A stretch of DNA of 64,000 nucleotides, taken from NCBI RefSeq assembly GCF_000156335.1, contig NZ_DS999213.1, positions 821,549 to 885,548 on the forward strand, written 5' to 3'. The notes under the pieces are model-generated. The model saw only the letters and a list, made by a program, of their open reading frames with translations. It did no database searches and was not told the DNA's origin. How positions within the stretch are numbered: position 1 is the first letter of the stretch; every line of letters starts with the position of its first letter. This DNA is from Roseobacter sp. GAI101. Lineage in GTDB: Bacteria; Pseudomonadota; Alphaproteobacteria; Rhodobacterales; Rhodobacteraceae. Below are positions 1 to 8,153 of the stretch, one piece after another. The translations under genes were made by a program, and so were the position numbers.

Positions 1-731
1 TCACCGCCCTGCAAGGCGAACAGGCCGCCAAGCTTAATGACAGCCTCTCAGGACAGGGCTTCCGTCGGTCGCAGAACGTGCTCTATCGCCCGTCTTGTGC
101 AGATTGTTCTTCCTGTCTTTCGGCGCGCATCAACGTGGCGGATTTCGTTGCCAGCAAAAGTCAGAAGCGTACCCTGAAACGGAATGAAACGCTAAGCCGC
201 CGTGCGACGTCGCCATGGGCAACCGAAGACCAATACGACCTGTTCCGCCGGTACCTTGACAGCAGACATGCCGATGGCGGCATGGCCGACATGGATGTGT
301 TCGAATTTGCAGCGATGATCGAAGAAACGCCAATCCGCAGCCGGGTGATTGAATACACTGACACCGCCACCAAGGACCTGATCGGCGTCTGCCTGACGGA
401 TGTTCTGGGGGACGGCGTCAGCATGGTCTATTCCTTCTACACGCCCGACCGCCCAAAGGACGGCCTTGGGAACTTCATCATTCTGGATCACATCGACATC
501 GCACGCGGGGCCGGCCTGCCCTATGTCTATCTGGGGTATTGGGTGCCGGGCAGCCAGAAAATGGGCTACAAGGCCAAGTTTTCAGGCCTCGAAGTCTACA
601 TGGGGGGCGCGTGGCAAAAGATGCGGAACCCGTCCGAGTTCAAAGCCGACGCGCATCCCCTGAATACCGATCCGATCGCAGAACAGGTCGCCAACATCGC
701 CCTGCCAGATCTGTCCCCGACCAAATCCTGA
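1..731 (+). CDS. bpt: Aspartate/glutamate leucyltransferase Bpt (5' end outside window)
   Basis: Bpt transfers leucine from Leu-tRNA to N-terminal Asp or Glu of proteins and so marks them for ClpS/ClpAP degradation in the cytoplasm. The frame is open from base 3, with no start codon of its own, so the gene begins upstream; a GTG at 78 lies inside the conserved domain and is not the start. The visible part carries the N-terminal-domain hallmark of the ATE/Bpt family ([14 protein letters not shown], a cysteine cluster) and the C-terminal GNAT-like stretch ending in G-Y-W-V-P-G and M-G-Y-K. About 35 N-terminal residues appear to be missing relative to the family. A strong hairpin follows at 780-802. 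Confidence 0.93.
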   Translation, partial: TALQGEQAAKLNDSLSGQGFRRSQNVLYRPSCADCSSCLSARINVADFVASKSQKRTLKRNETLSRRATSPWATEDQYDLFRRYLDSRHADGGMADMDVFEFAAMIEETPIRSRVIEYTDTATKDLIGVCLTDVLGDGVSMVYSFYTPDRPKDGLGNFIILDHIDIARGAGLPYVYLGYWVPGSQKMGYKAKFSGLEVYMGGAWQKMRNPSEFKADAHPLNTDPIAEQVANIALPDLSPTKS

Positions 732-760
732 AATAGCTTCCAGCATCTTCTCTGGTTCTC

Positions 761-802
761 AAATATCCTCGGGGGAGTTTGAGGGGGCGGAAAGCCCCCT
801 CA
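761..802 (+). terminator. Terminator after bpt; copy 1 of a dispersed AAATATCC...GAGTTTGAGGG element
   Basis: A 9-bp perfect stem (TGAGGGGGC at 780-788, GCCCCCTCA at 794-802, loop GGAAA) is followed by T-rich sequence. It is preceded by AAATATCCTCGGGGGAGTTT. Related versions of this AATATCC-GGGG-hairpin block occur at 14920-14966 and 59585-59620 in this window. Confidence 0.75.
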
Positions 803-835
803 TTCTTCTTTGAAAAAATACAGCCAAAACGAAAT

Positions 836-859
836 GAGGGCACCCAACCGGGTGCCCTC
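836..859. terminator. Bidirectional intrinsic terminator between bpt and dctM
   Basis: A perfect 10-bp inverted repeat, GAGGGCACCC (836-845) and GGGTGCCCTC (850-859) with an AACC loop, has T-rich sequence on the 3' side in both directions. It can end both the rightward bpt transcript and the leftward TRAP operon. A further hairpin (GTCCGGGGTG with CACCCCGAC, about 871-894) sits right after the dctM stop. Confidence 0.75.
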
Positions 860-897
860 TCTATTTTCTCTGTCCGGGGTGTTCGCACCCCGACAGA

Positions 898-3252
898 TCA
901 GTTCGGGATCAAATCCGGTACGATCGTCACGACCGACGGGAACACCCATAGCAAGGCCAAAGCACCGACCTGGATCAACACGAACGGAATGATCCCGCGA
1001 TAGATGTGTCCTGTGGTAACACTCGCCGGTGCGACCCCGCGCAGATAGAACAGGGCAAAGCCGAAGGGCGGCGTCAGGAACGACGTCTGCAGGTTTACCG
1101 CGATCATGATCGTTACCCATTTGGGGTCAAATGTCCCGCCATAGATGACCGGCCCGACAATCGGGATCACGATATAAATGATCTCGAGGAAATCGAGCAC
1201 AAACCCGAGCACGAACAACACAAGCATCACGATCAGGAAGACTGTGAGTTCGTTGTCAAAGCTTTTCAGCCATTGCTGGATATAGTGTTCGCCGCCAAAA
1301 GATATCACGACGAGGTTCAGCAACTGTGACCCGATCAGGATGGTAAACACCATCGACGTCACCTTGGCAGTCTCGCGCACAACGGGGCTCAGAACGCCTG
1401 ACGTGTACAAGATCCAGCAGGAAAACAGCAGACCAAACACGGCATAGAGATAGGCACCGTAGGCGACGAAGAAGGCGAACCAGCTTTCGAAACTCACATC
1501 CTCCTGGTTGATGCGCAGATCGAAATTCACGCCCACCAGAATGCAGATCACAATTGCCAAGGTGGACCAGATGATCACTTTCGGCGACCGGTCCAGGTCT
1601 TGCAGCTTTCGATAGGCCGCCAGCATGATCGCCCCACCGGCACCCAACGCAGCGGCAGGCGTCGGGTTGGTGATACCCCCGAGGATCGACCCCAGAACCG
1701 CGACGATCAGCACCAGCGGCGGGAAGACCACGCGGATCAGTTCATTGCCAGCACACCGTTTCAGACCAGTCAACACACCATACATGACGGCGATAAAGGG
1801 GATCACCATCATCAAGACCATCACACCGGATGACGTGGCGGGCCCGACAAACAGGATATCCACCAGCACCGCCAGCACGATCCCGATCCCGCCAATGATC
1901 AGCGGACGCGGGTCCGACGACGGCGACACGCCGCGGGCAGTCGTCAGCACCAGTGCCAGCATGATCAGCAAGATCGCAACACCCGTGCCGATTGGTGCGG
2001 CATTCGCGATCTTGTCGGCTTGCGCTTGGGCATACTCTTCTTCGGTCAGCTTTTCGCTGGCGACCTGACCGCCCGCCGCTTCGATCGCGGCTTGCTCGGC
2101 GACGGCAGTATCCCAAGCCTCTTGACCGTGCAGGTCAATCATCGCGGCCTGGCATTCTTCGCCCACATTGGTCCGCAGGCTGGCACCCTCACTAATATCG
2201 CTAAAGCTTGAGACAACAGTCGACTGTCCCCCGACGATATTCATGTTGCCCAGGAAGATTGTGCCGACAATCAGAAGGATCGGCGCGCCTAGGAACCAGG
2301 TAAAGCTTTCGCCACGGGTGATGGGTTCGGCATTGGTCGACCCCATCGGCACGGCGGGGGCCTTGTCAGGGTTCAGCAGCGCATAGCCAAAGGCGTAAAG
2401 TGCATAAAGCAGCGCCAGCATGATCCCCGGCAACAGTGCCGCCTGGAACAAGGTGCCTACGGAAACAACAGCTGGTTCACCCAGATAGGTCAAAGCATCC
2501 GTACACCCTAACGAGGTCGCGCGGGCCTCTTGGGCGGCGGAATACAAGTCGCCCGCCAATGTGCCCAGCAAAACGATCACGATTGAGGGTGGAATGATCT
2601 GCCCCAACGTCCCGGATGCCGCAATGACGCCCGTCGAAAGTTCAGGGGAATAGCCATTACGCAGCATGGTTGGCAGCGCCAGCAGACCCATGGTGACCAC
2701 GGTCGCGCCGACGATCCCGGTCGAGGCGGCAAGGAATGCGCCCACGACAACGATCGACACGGCCAGACCACCGGGCAGCGGGCCGAACACCCGTGCCATC
2801 GTGGTCAGCAGATCGTTGGCGATCTTGGACCGCTCAAGCGTGATGCCCATCAGAACGAACATCAAGACCGCCAGCAAAGTCTCGATCGACTGACCGGCCA
2901 GAACACGTTCGTTCATGCGGTTGACGATAAAGCTGACGTTGCGGTCCAGCGCCGTTTCCCATCCCAGCGGGAAGACGGATTCACCGATGCGCGGCAGATC
3001 CGGATAGCGGAACTTCGACACCGCGTCGTTCGGCACGCCCGAATTCACCAGATCGCGATAGGCCTGCGAGGACTGGTCAATCGCCTGGTGTACCATCAGC
3101 CCTGCACTGTCGAGCGCGGCGATGATCGCGAATGAGATGATGCCTGCACCGCCGATGGCAAACGCCACCGGGAAGCCGGATAGAATGCCGCCGAACAGGC
3201 AGACAAAAACGATGATCAGGCCGATTTCGACCCCGTCCAAACCAAAAAGCAT
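898..3252 (-). CDS. dctM: TRAP transporter large permease subunit (DctM type, enlarged)
   Basis: The large subunit of a tripartite ATP-independent periplasmic transporter is the inner-membrane, cation-coupled permease that takes substrate from the periplasmic binding protein. The sequence is very hydrophobic, with DctM-type segments (A-A-S-T-G-I-V-G-A-T-V about 175-185; G-Q-I-I-P-P-S about 217-223). At 784 residues it is far longer than the usual 430 or so. Two polar inserts stand out, at about residues 52-122 and 340-420, the second acidic and probably a soluble loop, and extra membrane segments follow it. It is the last gene of a dctP-dctQ-dctM operon, 15 bases after dctQ. The substrate cannot be read from the permease; the binding protein suggests an organic acid. 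Confidence 0.92.
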   Translation of the reverse strand: MLFGLDGVEIGLIIVFVCLFGGILSGFPVAFAIGGAGIISFAIIAALDSAGLMVHQAIDQSSQAYRDLVNSGVPNDAVSKFRYPDLPRIGESVFPLGWETALDRNVSFIVNRMNERVLAGQSIETLLAVLMFVLMGITLERSKIANDLLTTMARVFGPLPGGLAVSIVVVGAFLAASTGIVGATVVTMGLLALPTMLRNGYSPELSTGVIAASGTLGQIIPPSIVIVLLGTLAGDLYSAAQEARATSLGCTDALTYLGEPAVVSVGTLFQAALLPGIMLALLYALYAFGYALLNPDKAPAVPMGSTNAEPITRGESFTWFLGAPILLIVGTIFLGNMNIVGGQSTVVSSFSDISEGASLRTNVGEECQAAMIDLHGQEAWDTAVAEQAAIEAAGGQVASEKLTEEEYAQAQADKIANAAPIGTGVAILLIMLALVLTTARGVSPSSDPRPLIIGGIGIVLAVLVDILFVGPATSSGVMVLMMVIPFIAVMYGVLTGLKRCAGNELIRVVFPPLVLIVAVLGSILGGITNPTPAAALGAGGAIMLAAYRKLQDLDRSPKVIIWSTLAIVICILVGVNFDLRINQEDVSFESWFAFFVAYGAYLYAVFGLLFSCWILYTSGVLSPVVRETAKVTSMVFTILIGSQLLNLVVISFGGEHYIQQWLKSFDNELTVFLIVMLVLFVLGFVLDFLEIIYIVIPIVGPVIYGGTFDPKWVTIMIAVNLQTSFLTPPFGFALFYLRGVAPASVTTGHIYRGIIPFVLIQVGALALLWVFPSVVTIVPDLIPN

Positions 3253-3267
3253 GGGACGCCCCTTAAA

Positions 3268-4236
3268 TTAATGTGTGCCCTCAAAGGCTTCTTCGCCATC
3301 GCCCAGCGTATCGCGGTCGAGATATTTACCTTCGCTCTCGGGTCCTTCGCGGAACTCGAGGATCGACCGGTAAAGCACGGCAATCGCTTGCAAGATGACC
3401 ATGATGCAAAAGACGCAGAGCAGAATTTTGAACAGGAAGTAGCCGTTGAAGCCGTTTGGCGAAAAGCCGATGGTTTCCACGTTCCACTTCAGCAGCCGCG
3501 CCTTGCGCAGCAACAGGTCCAGACGGTCGGATGCAGACGGGTTCGGCGTCACCAGATGACGCCACAGGAAGAACCAGCCATACAGCCAGGTGACAATCGC
3601 AAACGGCAGCATAAAGAAGACTGCCCCGAACATGTCGATGATTTTCTTGGTGCGGAATTTCGCGCCTGCATAGAACAGGTCAACCCGCACATGCCCGCCT
3701 TGCACAAAGGTATAGCTTACGCAAAGACAGACGACTAATGCATTGAAAAGCTTGAGCTCTTCGGCAAACCAGCTGATGTCGAATTGCAGCGGGATACCGA
3801 ACCCGACAGAGATGTCGGGCCGCGTAAAGATGCGCTGCATGAACACGATGATGATCTGTTGCACGACCATCAGCAGACCGGCCCAGGCAAAGAAACGCCC
3901 GACAGTGTTGGCAAACCCTTCCAACCCGCGCACGCAGGCCCACATAAAGCTTTTGCTGCGCAGACCGATAACCGTGACGACCAGCAGACCGATCAACAGG
4001 ACAAAGAACAGTTCGACCGATGCACCGTAGTAGATGAAGCGCATCATCGCTTCGTTGTTGGACCAGTCCAGCCACATGCCCGGATTAACGATCGCGGCAA
4101 AGAAGTTGTAAAACGCCTCGAGAATGTTGCCTAAAATGAAGTTGACCAGATTGCCGTCCTGGAACTTGTCCAGACAGCTTATCTTTGCCCCTTCCGCAGC
4201 ACGGAAAAACCCCGCGCATACCACATCATCTGCCAT
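3268..4236 (-). CDS. dctQ: TRAP transporter small permease subunit (DctQ type, enlarged)
   Basis: The small membrane subunit of the TRAP transporter bridges the binding protein and the large permease. The 322-residue protein has several hydrophobic helices, including a typical DctQ segment with G-G-H-V-R-V-D near residue 180. DctQ proteins are usually about 160-220 residues with four helices; this one has an extra N-terminal part of roughly 100 residues with one or two more helices and a longer C-terminus rich in Asp and Glu. It lies between dctP and dctM, and both permease subunits are oversized, so they probably belong to one co-evolved TRAP subclass. Confidence 0.9.
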   Translation of the reverse strand: MADDVVCAGFFRAAEGAKISCLDKFQDGNLVNFILGNILEAFYNFFAAIVNPGMWLDWSNNEAMMRFIYYGASVELFFVLLIGLLVVTVIGLRSKSFMWACVRGLEGFANTVGRFFAWAGLLMVVQQIIIVFMQRIFTRPDISVGFGIPLQFDISWFAEELKLFNALVVCLCVSYTFVQGGHVRVDLFYAGAKFRTKKIIDMFGAVFFMLPFAIVTWLYGWFFLWRHLVTPNPSASDRLDLLLRKARLLKWNVETIGFSPNGFNGYFLFKILLCVFCIMVILQAIAVLYRSILEFREGPESEGKYLDRDTLGDGEEAFEGTH

Positions 4237-4327
4237 CTATATCCCCCCTTCGCCTGCCCGGCTTGGTGCTTGGGCTTGGTGCGAAAACTGTGTTGACCCG
4301 CGGACCGTTTGCCGGGGTCGTGTCATG

Positions 4328-4359
4328 CGTCAGGGGCCGCGCAATGGCAGCCCCTGACG
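4328..4359 (-). promoter_or_regulatory. Intercistronic hairpin between dctP and dctQ
   Basis: A perfect 10-bp stem, CGTCAGGGGC (4328-4337) and GCCCCTGACG (4350-4359), lies 16 bases after the dctP stop in the 139-base dctP-dctQ gap. No T-run follows on the minus strand, so a full terminator is unlikely. Such hairpins often protect the 3' end of the upstream cistron, which would let the binding protein be made in excess over the permease. That role is inferred. Confidence 0.6.
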
Positions 4360-4375
4360 GTTTTGATCGGCTGGA

Positions 4376-5464
4376 TCAGCCCTTGCCCAGAACGCGCTGG
4401 CGCTGTTCGACGTAGAACGCGTCGGACTTCGACAGCCACTCGGCCGAAGAGGCCAGCGATGCTTCAAAGCTGTTGCGGATGTCGGCGTAAAGCGTGTCAT
4501 CCATGTTTTCGTCCATGACTTCTTTTGACGCGGCACCGAATGCATCCCAGACATCGTCAGGGAACTGCATGGTTTTAACACCCTGCTGCTGCAGACGTGC
4601 CAATGCGGCACCGTTGTTTGCCAGCGTTTCGGCCAGACCTGTGTGGGTCGTCGCCATGCTGGCATATTCGATGATCTTCTGCTGCGCTGGTGTCAGGTCG
4701 TTGAACACATCCAGGTTGACGGATGCTGTCAGACCCGAACCTGGCTCGTGGAAGCCGGCTGTGTAGTAGATCTTCGCAACTTCCTGGAAGCCGGCGCGTT
4801 CGTCGGCGAAGGGGCCAACCCACTCAAGACCGTCCAGCGCGCCCGAAGACAGCGCCTGATAGAGTTCACCACCCGGGATGTTCTGAACGGACGCGCCCAG
4901 TTTACCCAGAACCTTGCCACCAAGGCCCGGCATGCGGAATTTCAAACCGTTGAAGTCAGCGGCAGAGTTGATTTCCTTGCGGAACCAGCCACCGGACTGC
5001 GAACCGGAGTTACCGGCAAGGAACATCTTCATGTTGAAGATTTCACCGATCTGGTTGTGCAGATCGTGGCCGCCGCCGTGCAGGTACCAGTTTGTCAGCT
5101 CTTGCGCGGTGCCGCCGAATGGAACGGCCGTGAAATACGCCAGACCTGGGTGCTGACCGATAAAGTAATAGTCAGCCGCGTGATACATGTCGGCCTGACC
5201 GGAGGATACCGCATCAAACACTTCGAACGCACCAACCAGTTCGCCCGGCGCTTTCTTTTCGATGGTCAAGCTGCCGTCGGACATCTCGTTGACCATGGCG
5301 TTCAGGTAGTTGGCCGCGTCATCCAGAACGGCAAAGCCGCGGGGCCAGGACGTGACCATTGTCAGCGTGCGCTTGCCCTGCGCGTACAGGGGTGCTGCCA
5401 GTGTGGAAGCGGCGGCGGCGGTGCCGCCAAGTGCGGATGTCTTCAAAAATGAACGACGGTCCAT
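4376..5464 (-). CDS. dctP: TRAP transporter substrate-binding protein (DctP/TakP-like)
   Basis: Periplasmic binding protein that delivers substrate to DctQM. The 362-residue precursor starts with a twin-arginine-type signal (D-R-R-S-F-L-K, hydrophobic stretch, probable cut after Y-A-Q near residue 29), so it may be exported folded. The G-G-W-F-R-K-E-I segment and the D-G-L-E-W-V-G-P block resemble TakP, the 2-oxoacid-binding TRAP protein of Rhodobacter, so a mono- or dicarboxylate or related organic acid is the likely ligand; this is inference from family resemblance. It is the first gene of the operon, with a strong GGGAGGAG ribosome site before ATG 5464. It is divergent from a histidine kinase at 5712. 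Confidence 0.93.
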   Translation of the reverse strand: MDRRSFLKTSALGGTAAAASTLAAPLYAQGKRTLTMVTSWPRGFAVLDDAANYLNAMVNEMSDGSLTIEKKAPGELVGAFEVFDAVSSGQADMYHAADYYFIGQHPGLAYFTAVPFGGTAQELTNWYLHGGGHDLHNQIGEIFNMKMFLAGNSGSQSGGWFRKEINSAADFNGLKFRMPGLGGKVLGKLGASVQNIPGGELYQALSSGALDGLEWVGPFADERAGFQEVAKIYYTAGFHEPGSGLTASVNLDVFNDLTPAQQKIIEYASMATTHTGLAETLANNGAALARLQQQGVKTMQFPDDVWDAFGAASKEVMDENMDDTLYADIRNSFEASLASSAEWLSKSDAFYVEQRQRVLGKG

Positions 5465-5711
5465 ATGGATACTCCTCCCGAGTAAAGGATGCCCGCGCTG
5501 CTGCTTGGCGCGCGGGTCGTTGCAAGTGGAGGCAATCTATCGGAAACGCACAACGATGGAATACCAATTAATGCGTAGACGCGGGGGTCATTCGCAACAT
5601 AATGACGCGGCAATTGCGTTAATCGAGTGTCCCGCGTGTCGGACAACCCGGTTCTGTCCGCGCGCACAGATGCAACTGGCGCTTTGATTCGTAAGCGATT
5701 CCCTCTAACAG

Positions 5712-7133
5712 ATGCCCATGCGCCGCCTCTATTCCCACCTTGCCCTGACCTATGGTCAAAAGCTGACGCTTCTGGCCTCGGTCCCCTTGGTCCTTGCGGT
5801 GGCCGCCATCGCCCTTGTGGTTGCCTTGCAGGCCAAGGCGCTTGCAGACCGCGAGATCAACACCCTCGAGACGCAACTGCTGGACGCCAAAAAGATCGAA
5901 TTGCGCAATTACGTGACCCAGGCGCGCAACGGGTTCTACTTTATCTATGGCTCTGCTGCGCCCGAAGATGAAAGTGCAAAGGCACAGGTCGCCCAAATCC
6001 TGTCTGCGATGATCTATGGCGAGGAAGGGCAGTTTTTCGTTTATGACTATGATGGGACCGCCCTTGTCAGCCCGCGTCAGACCGACCGCATCAACAAGAA
6101 TTTCTCGGGCGAGACAGACAGCACGGGTGCCGATGTCGTCGACCGCCTGATCCAGGTTGCCCGCGATGGCGGCGGCTATCACAGCTATCTGTGGCCAAAA
6201 CCGTCGACCGGGGTCGAAGCGCAGATGATTACCTATGTCACGTCTTTCCCCAGTTGGCGGTGGGCCGTGGGCACGGGGGTGTTTATCGACGACGTGCTGG
6301 CCAGCGTCGCCACCGCGCGTGCCGATGTGCAAAACCGTGTGCAGCGGACGTTCCTTTATATCGGGGCAATCACCATGTCCGCCCTGTTGATGGTGTTTGG
6401 CACCGGCATGCTGGTGAATCTGCGCGAACGACGGCTGGCCGATGCCAAGTTGAAGAAACTGACACAAAGGGTATTCGACGCCCAAGAAGAAGAACGCGGG
6501 CGCGTTGCACGGGAATTGCATGACGGGATCAGCCAGATCCTCGTGGGCGTGCGCTATGCTCTGGACAATGCGCGCCGCCGTCTGGGACCGGGGGATGCCA
6601 AGGCGGCGGAGCCGTTGGGCAAGGGCATCGACAGCCTGGGCCGCGCCATATCCGAGGTGCGCCGCATCAGCCGCGACCTGCGCCCCGGTATTCTGGATGA
6701 CCTGGGCCTTGGCCCTGCCCTGAAAACGCTGGTCGAAGAATTTTCATCGCGCACCCACATTACCTGTCATTTCGATACCGTGGTTTTCCGCAACCGTCTG
6801 GACGACGACGCCAAGATCGCGCTGTACCGGATCGCCCAAGAGGCGCTGACCAACATCGAACGCCATGCAGGCGCGACAGATGTCCGCGTCGATTTGCGCG
6901 GTCACAGGCAGGGGGCGACCCTGACCGTCTCGGACAACGGGCGCGGGCTGTCCGGAAAGGCGCGCACCTCGGGGGGGTTGGGCCTGCGCAACATGCAAGA
7001 ACGGATGGAGCAGTTGGGGGGCAGTTTGGTGTTGCACGACCGTGCCGGGGCTGGCACTGAAATTCGCGCGACTGTGCCGTTGACCCACATGTTGCCGCCC
7101 CAGCCGAACCGCCCTGCCCCGCAGGCAACCTGA
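5712..7133 (+). CDS. Sensor histidine kinase, Cache domain and NarL-type kinase core
   Basis: Membrane sensor kinase of a two-component system. The order is TM1 (about 19-40), a periplasmic single-Cache-like domain (about 45-205, with G-Q-F-F-V-Y-D-Y-D-G and a second W-x-W-A-V-G-T-G motif), TM2 (about 214-236), a HisKA_3 dimerisation domain with phosphoacceptor His270 (R-V-A-R-E-L-H-D-G), and an HATPase with N-box (E-A-L-T-N-I-E-R-H-A) and G-boxes (D-N-G-R-G-L, G-L-G-L). The response regulator follows 11 bases downstream. The divergent TRAP operon starts 247 bases away, so the Cache domain probably senses the transported solute; this is inferred. A second ATG (5718) is an alternative start. 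Confidence 0.93.
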   Translation: MPMRRLYSHLALTYGQKLTLLASVPLVLAVAAIALVVALQAKALADREINTLETQLLDAKKIELRNYVTQARNGFYFIYGSAAPEDESAKAQVAQILSAMIYGEEGQFFVYDYDGTALVSPRQTDRINKNFSGETDSTGADVVDRLIQVARDGGGYHSYLWPKPSTGVEAQMITYVTSFPSWRWAVGTGVFIDDVLASVATARADVQNRVQRTFLYIGAITMSALLMVFGTGMLVNLRERRLADAKLKKLTQRVFDAQEEERGRVARELHDGISQILVGVRYALDNARRRLGPGDAKAAEPLGKGIDSLGRAISEVRRISRDLRPGILDDLGLGPALKTLVEEFSSRTHITCHFDTVVFRNRLDDDAKIALYRIAQEALTNIERHAGATDVRVDLRGHRQGATLTVSDNGRGLSGKARTSGGLGLRNMQERMEQLGGSLVLHDRAGAGTEIRATVPLTHMLPPQPNRPAPQAT

Positions 7134-7144
7134 AAGGCCGCGTT

Positions 7145-7801
7145 ATGCATGATCCGATCAAAGTGATGCCCATCAAGGTTATGATTGTCGATGACCACCC
7201 CATGGTCGCCGAGGGCATTCAATCGATCCTCGAAAGCTATGATGACGTCGATGTGGTCGCGTGTCTTTCCAATGGCCGTGCCGCGATTGACCAGTTCGAG
7301 GCGCTGGACCCCGATGTGATCCTGATGGATCTGAACATGCCCGAGATCGGCGGCCTGTCTGCCACCGAAATCATTCTGGAACGCCGGCCCGGCACGCGGA
7401 TCGTGATCCTGTCGATGCACGATAACCCGGAATACATCTCTTCGGCGCTGAGCCATGGCGCAATGGGGTATCTTCTCAAGGATGTTCCGACCGACGAGAT
7501 CAAGCTGGCCATAGATACCGTGATGCAGGGCGCACAATATCTTTGCACCGGCGCACAAGGATCATTGCAGCCCAAGGATGACGAACGCGAATCCCTGACA
7601 GAACGCGAACAGACGATCCTTCTGCAACTGGCCCAAGGTCAATCGAACAAGGAAGTGGCGCTGACCTTGGACATCTCGGTCCGCACGGTTGAAACGCACC
7701 GCAAGAACATCAAACGCAAGCTTGGCATATCCTCGACCGCGGGTCTGACGCGTTACGCCATGGAACACGGCGTCTTGCAGGGCACAGGTGTGCGGCTGTG
7801 A
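7145..7801 (+). CDS. NarL/FixJ-family response regulator
   Basis: Cytoplasmic response regulator paired with the kinase just upstream. The receiver domain (about 10-128) has the acidic pair D16-D17, phosphoacceptor D62 (I-L-M-D-L-N-M-P) and K112. The C-terminal LuxR/GerE helix-turn-helix (about 150-210) contains L-T-E-R-E-Q-T-I-L-L-Q-L-A-Q-G and V-R-T-V-E-T-H-R-K-N-I. An AAAGG ribosome site sits just before ATG 7145; internal ATGs at 7166 and 7181 are possible but less likely. The probable target is the divergent dctPQM promoter. Confidence 0.94.
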   Translation: MHDPIKVMPIKVMIVDDHPMVAEGIQSILESYDDVDVVACLSNGRAAIDQFEALDPDVILMDLNMPEIGGLSATEIILERRPGTRIVILSMHDNPEYISSALSHGAMGYLLKDVPTDEIKLAIDTVMQGAQYLCTGAQGSLQPKDDERESLTEREQTILLQLAQGQSNKEVALTLDISVRTVETHRKNIKRKLGISSTAGLTRYAMEHGVLQGTGVRL

Positions 7802-7931
7802 AACGCGCCTCGGTCTGCGGCAAAGGCACAGATTTCACCGAAAATGATTCAAAACACCATTTTCACGCAGTCACACGCAATAAATGGAAAGATTTTTTGC
7901 CGTTAGGGACATTTTTTCATGCGATTGCCCA

Positions 7932-7958
7932 TTGACGCCCCTTTCTGGCGCTCATAAT
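7932..7958 (+). promoter_or_regulatory. Probable ilv promoter
   Basis: TTGACG (7932-7937) and CATAAT (7953-7958) look like -35 and -10 boxes with a 15-base spacer; TAATGT two bases further gives 17. A start near 7965 would place the leader-peptide ribosome site (AGAGGAG, 7973-7979) at the very 5' end of the RNA, as expected for an attenuator. The rest of 7802-7931 is AT-rich and shows no gene. Confidence 0.5.
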
Positions 7959-7988
7959 GTCCCCAAACGCAAAGAGGAGCCCTTGGCC

Positions 7989-8051
7989 ATGACAAGCCTA
8001 GTCGTCACACACCTAGTCGTCATTGTAGGACATTCGCGCATGGGCCGGTAA
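7989..8051 (+). CDS. ilv operon leader peptide (attenuator)
   Basis: A 20-codon open frame, ATG 7989 to TAA 8049-8051, translates as M-T-S-L-V-V-T-H-L-V-V-I-V-G-H-S-R-M-G-R. Two Leu, five Val and one Ile fall within ten codons (residues 4-13), all three products of the pathway encoded next. A strong ribosome site (AGAGGAG, 7973-7979) lies 9 bases before the ATG, and a terminator hairpin with a T-run follows 25 bases after the stop. This is the classic layout of amino-acid-controlled transcription attenuation: stalling at the Leu/Val/Ile codons when charged tRNA is scarce would favour readthrough. The function is inferred from the arrangement, which is very clear. Confidence 0.92.
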   Translation: MTSLVVTHLVVIVGHSRMGR

Positions 8052-8076
8052 CGGCAGACCATAACAGTCACCATGC

Positions 8077-8103
8077 GCCCCCGCTAAAACCGGGGGCTTT
8101 TTT
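8077..8103 (+). terminator. Attenuator terminator of the ilv leader
   Basis: A perfect stem, GCCCCCG (8077-8083) and CGGGGGC (8091-8097) with loop CTAAAAC, is followed by six T (8098-8103). Upstream, GCGCATGG (8036-8043, inside the last leader codons) is exactly complementary to CCATGCGC (8071-8078), which reaches the first bases of the terminator stem; a small GCCG-GTAA-CGGC hairpin (8044-8055) lies between. These pairings are candidates for the alternative folds of the attenuator. Confidence 0.9.
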
Positions 8104-8153
8104 ATTTGCAAACCAAGATTTCGAGTCCACCCACCGCCTGACGGAGCACCAAG

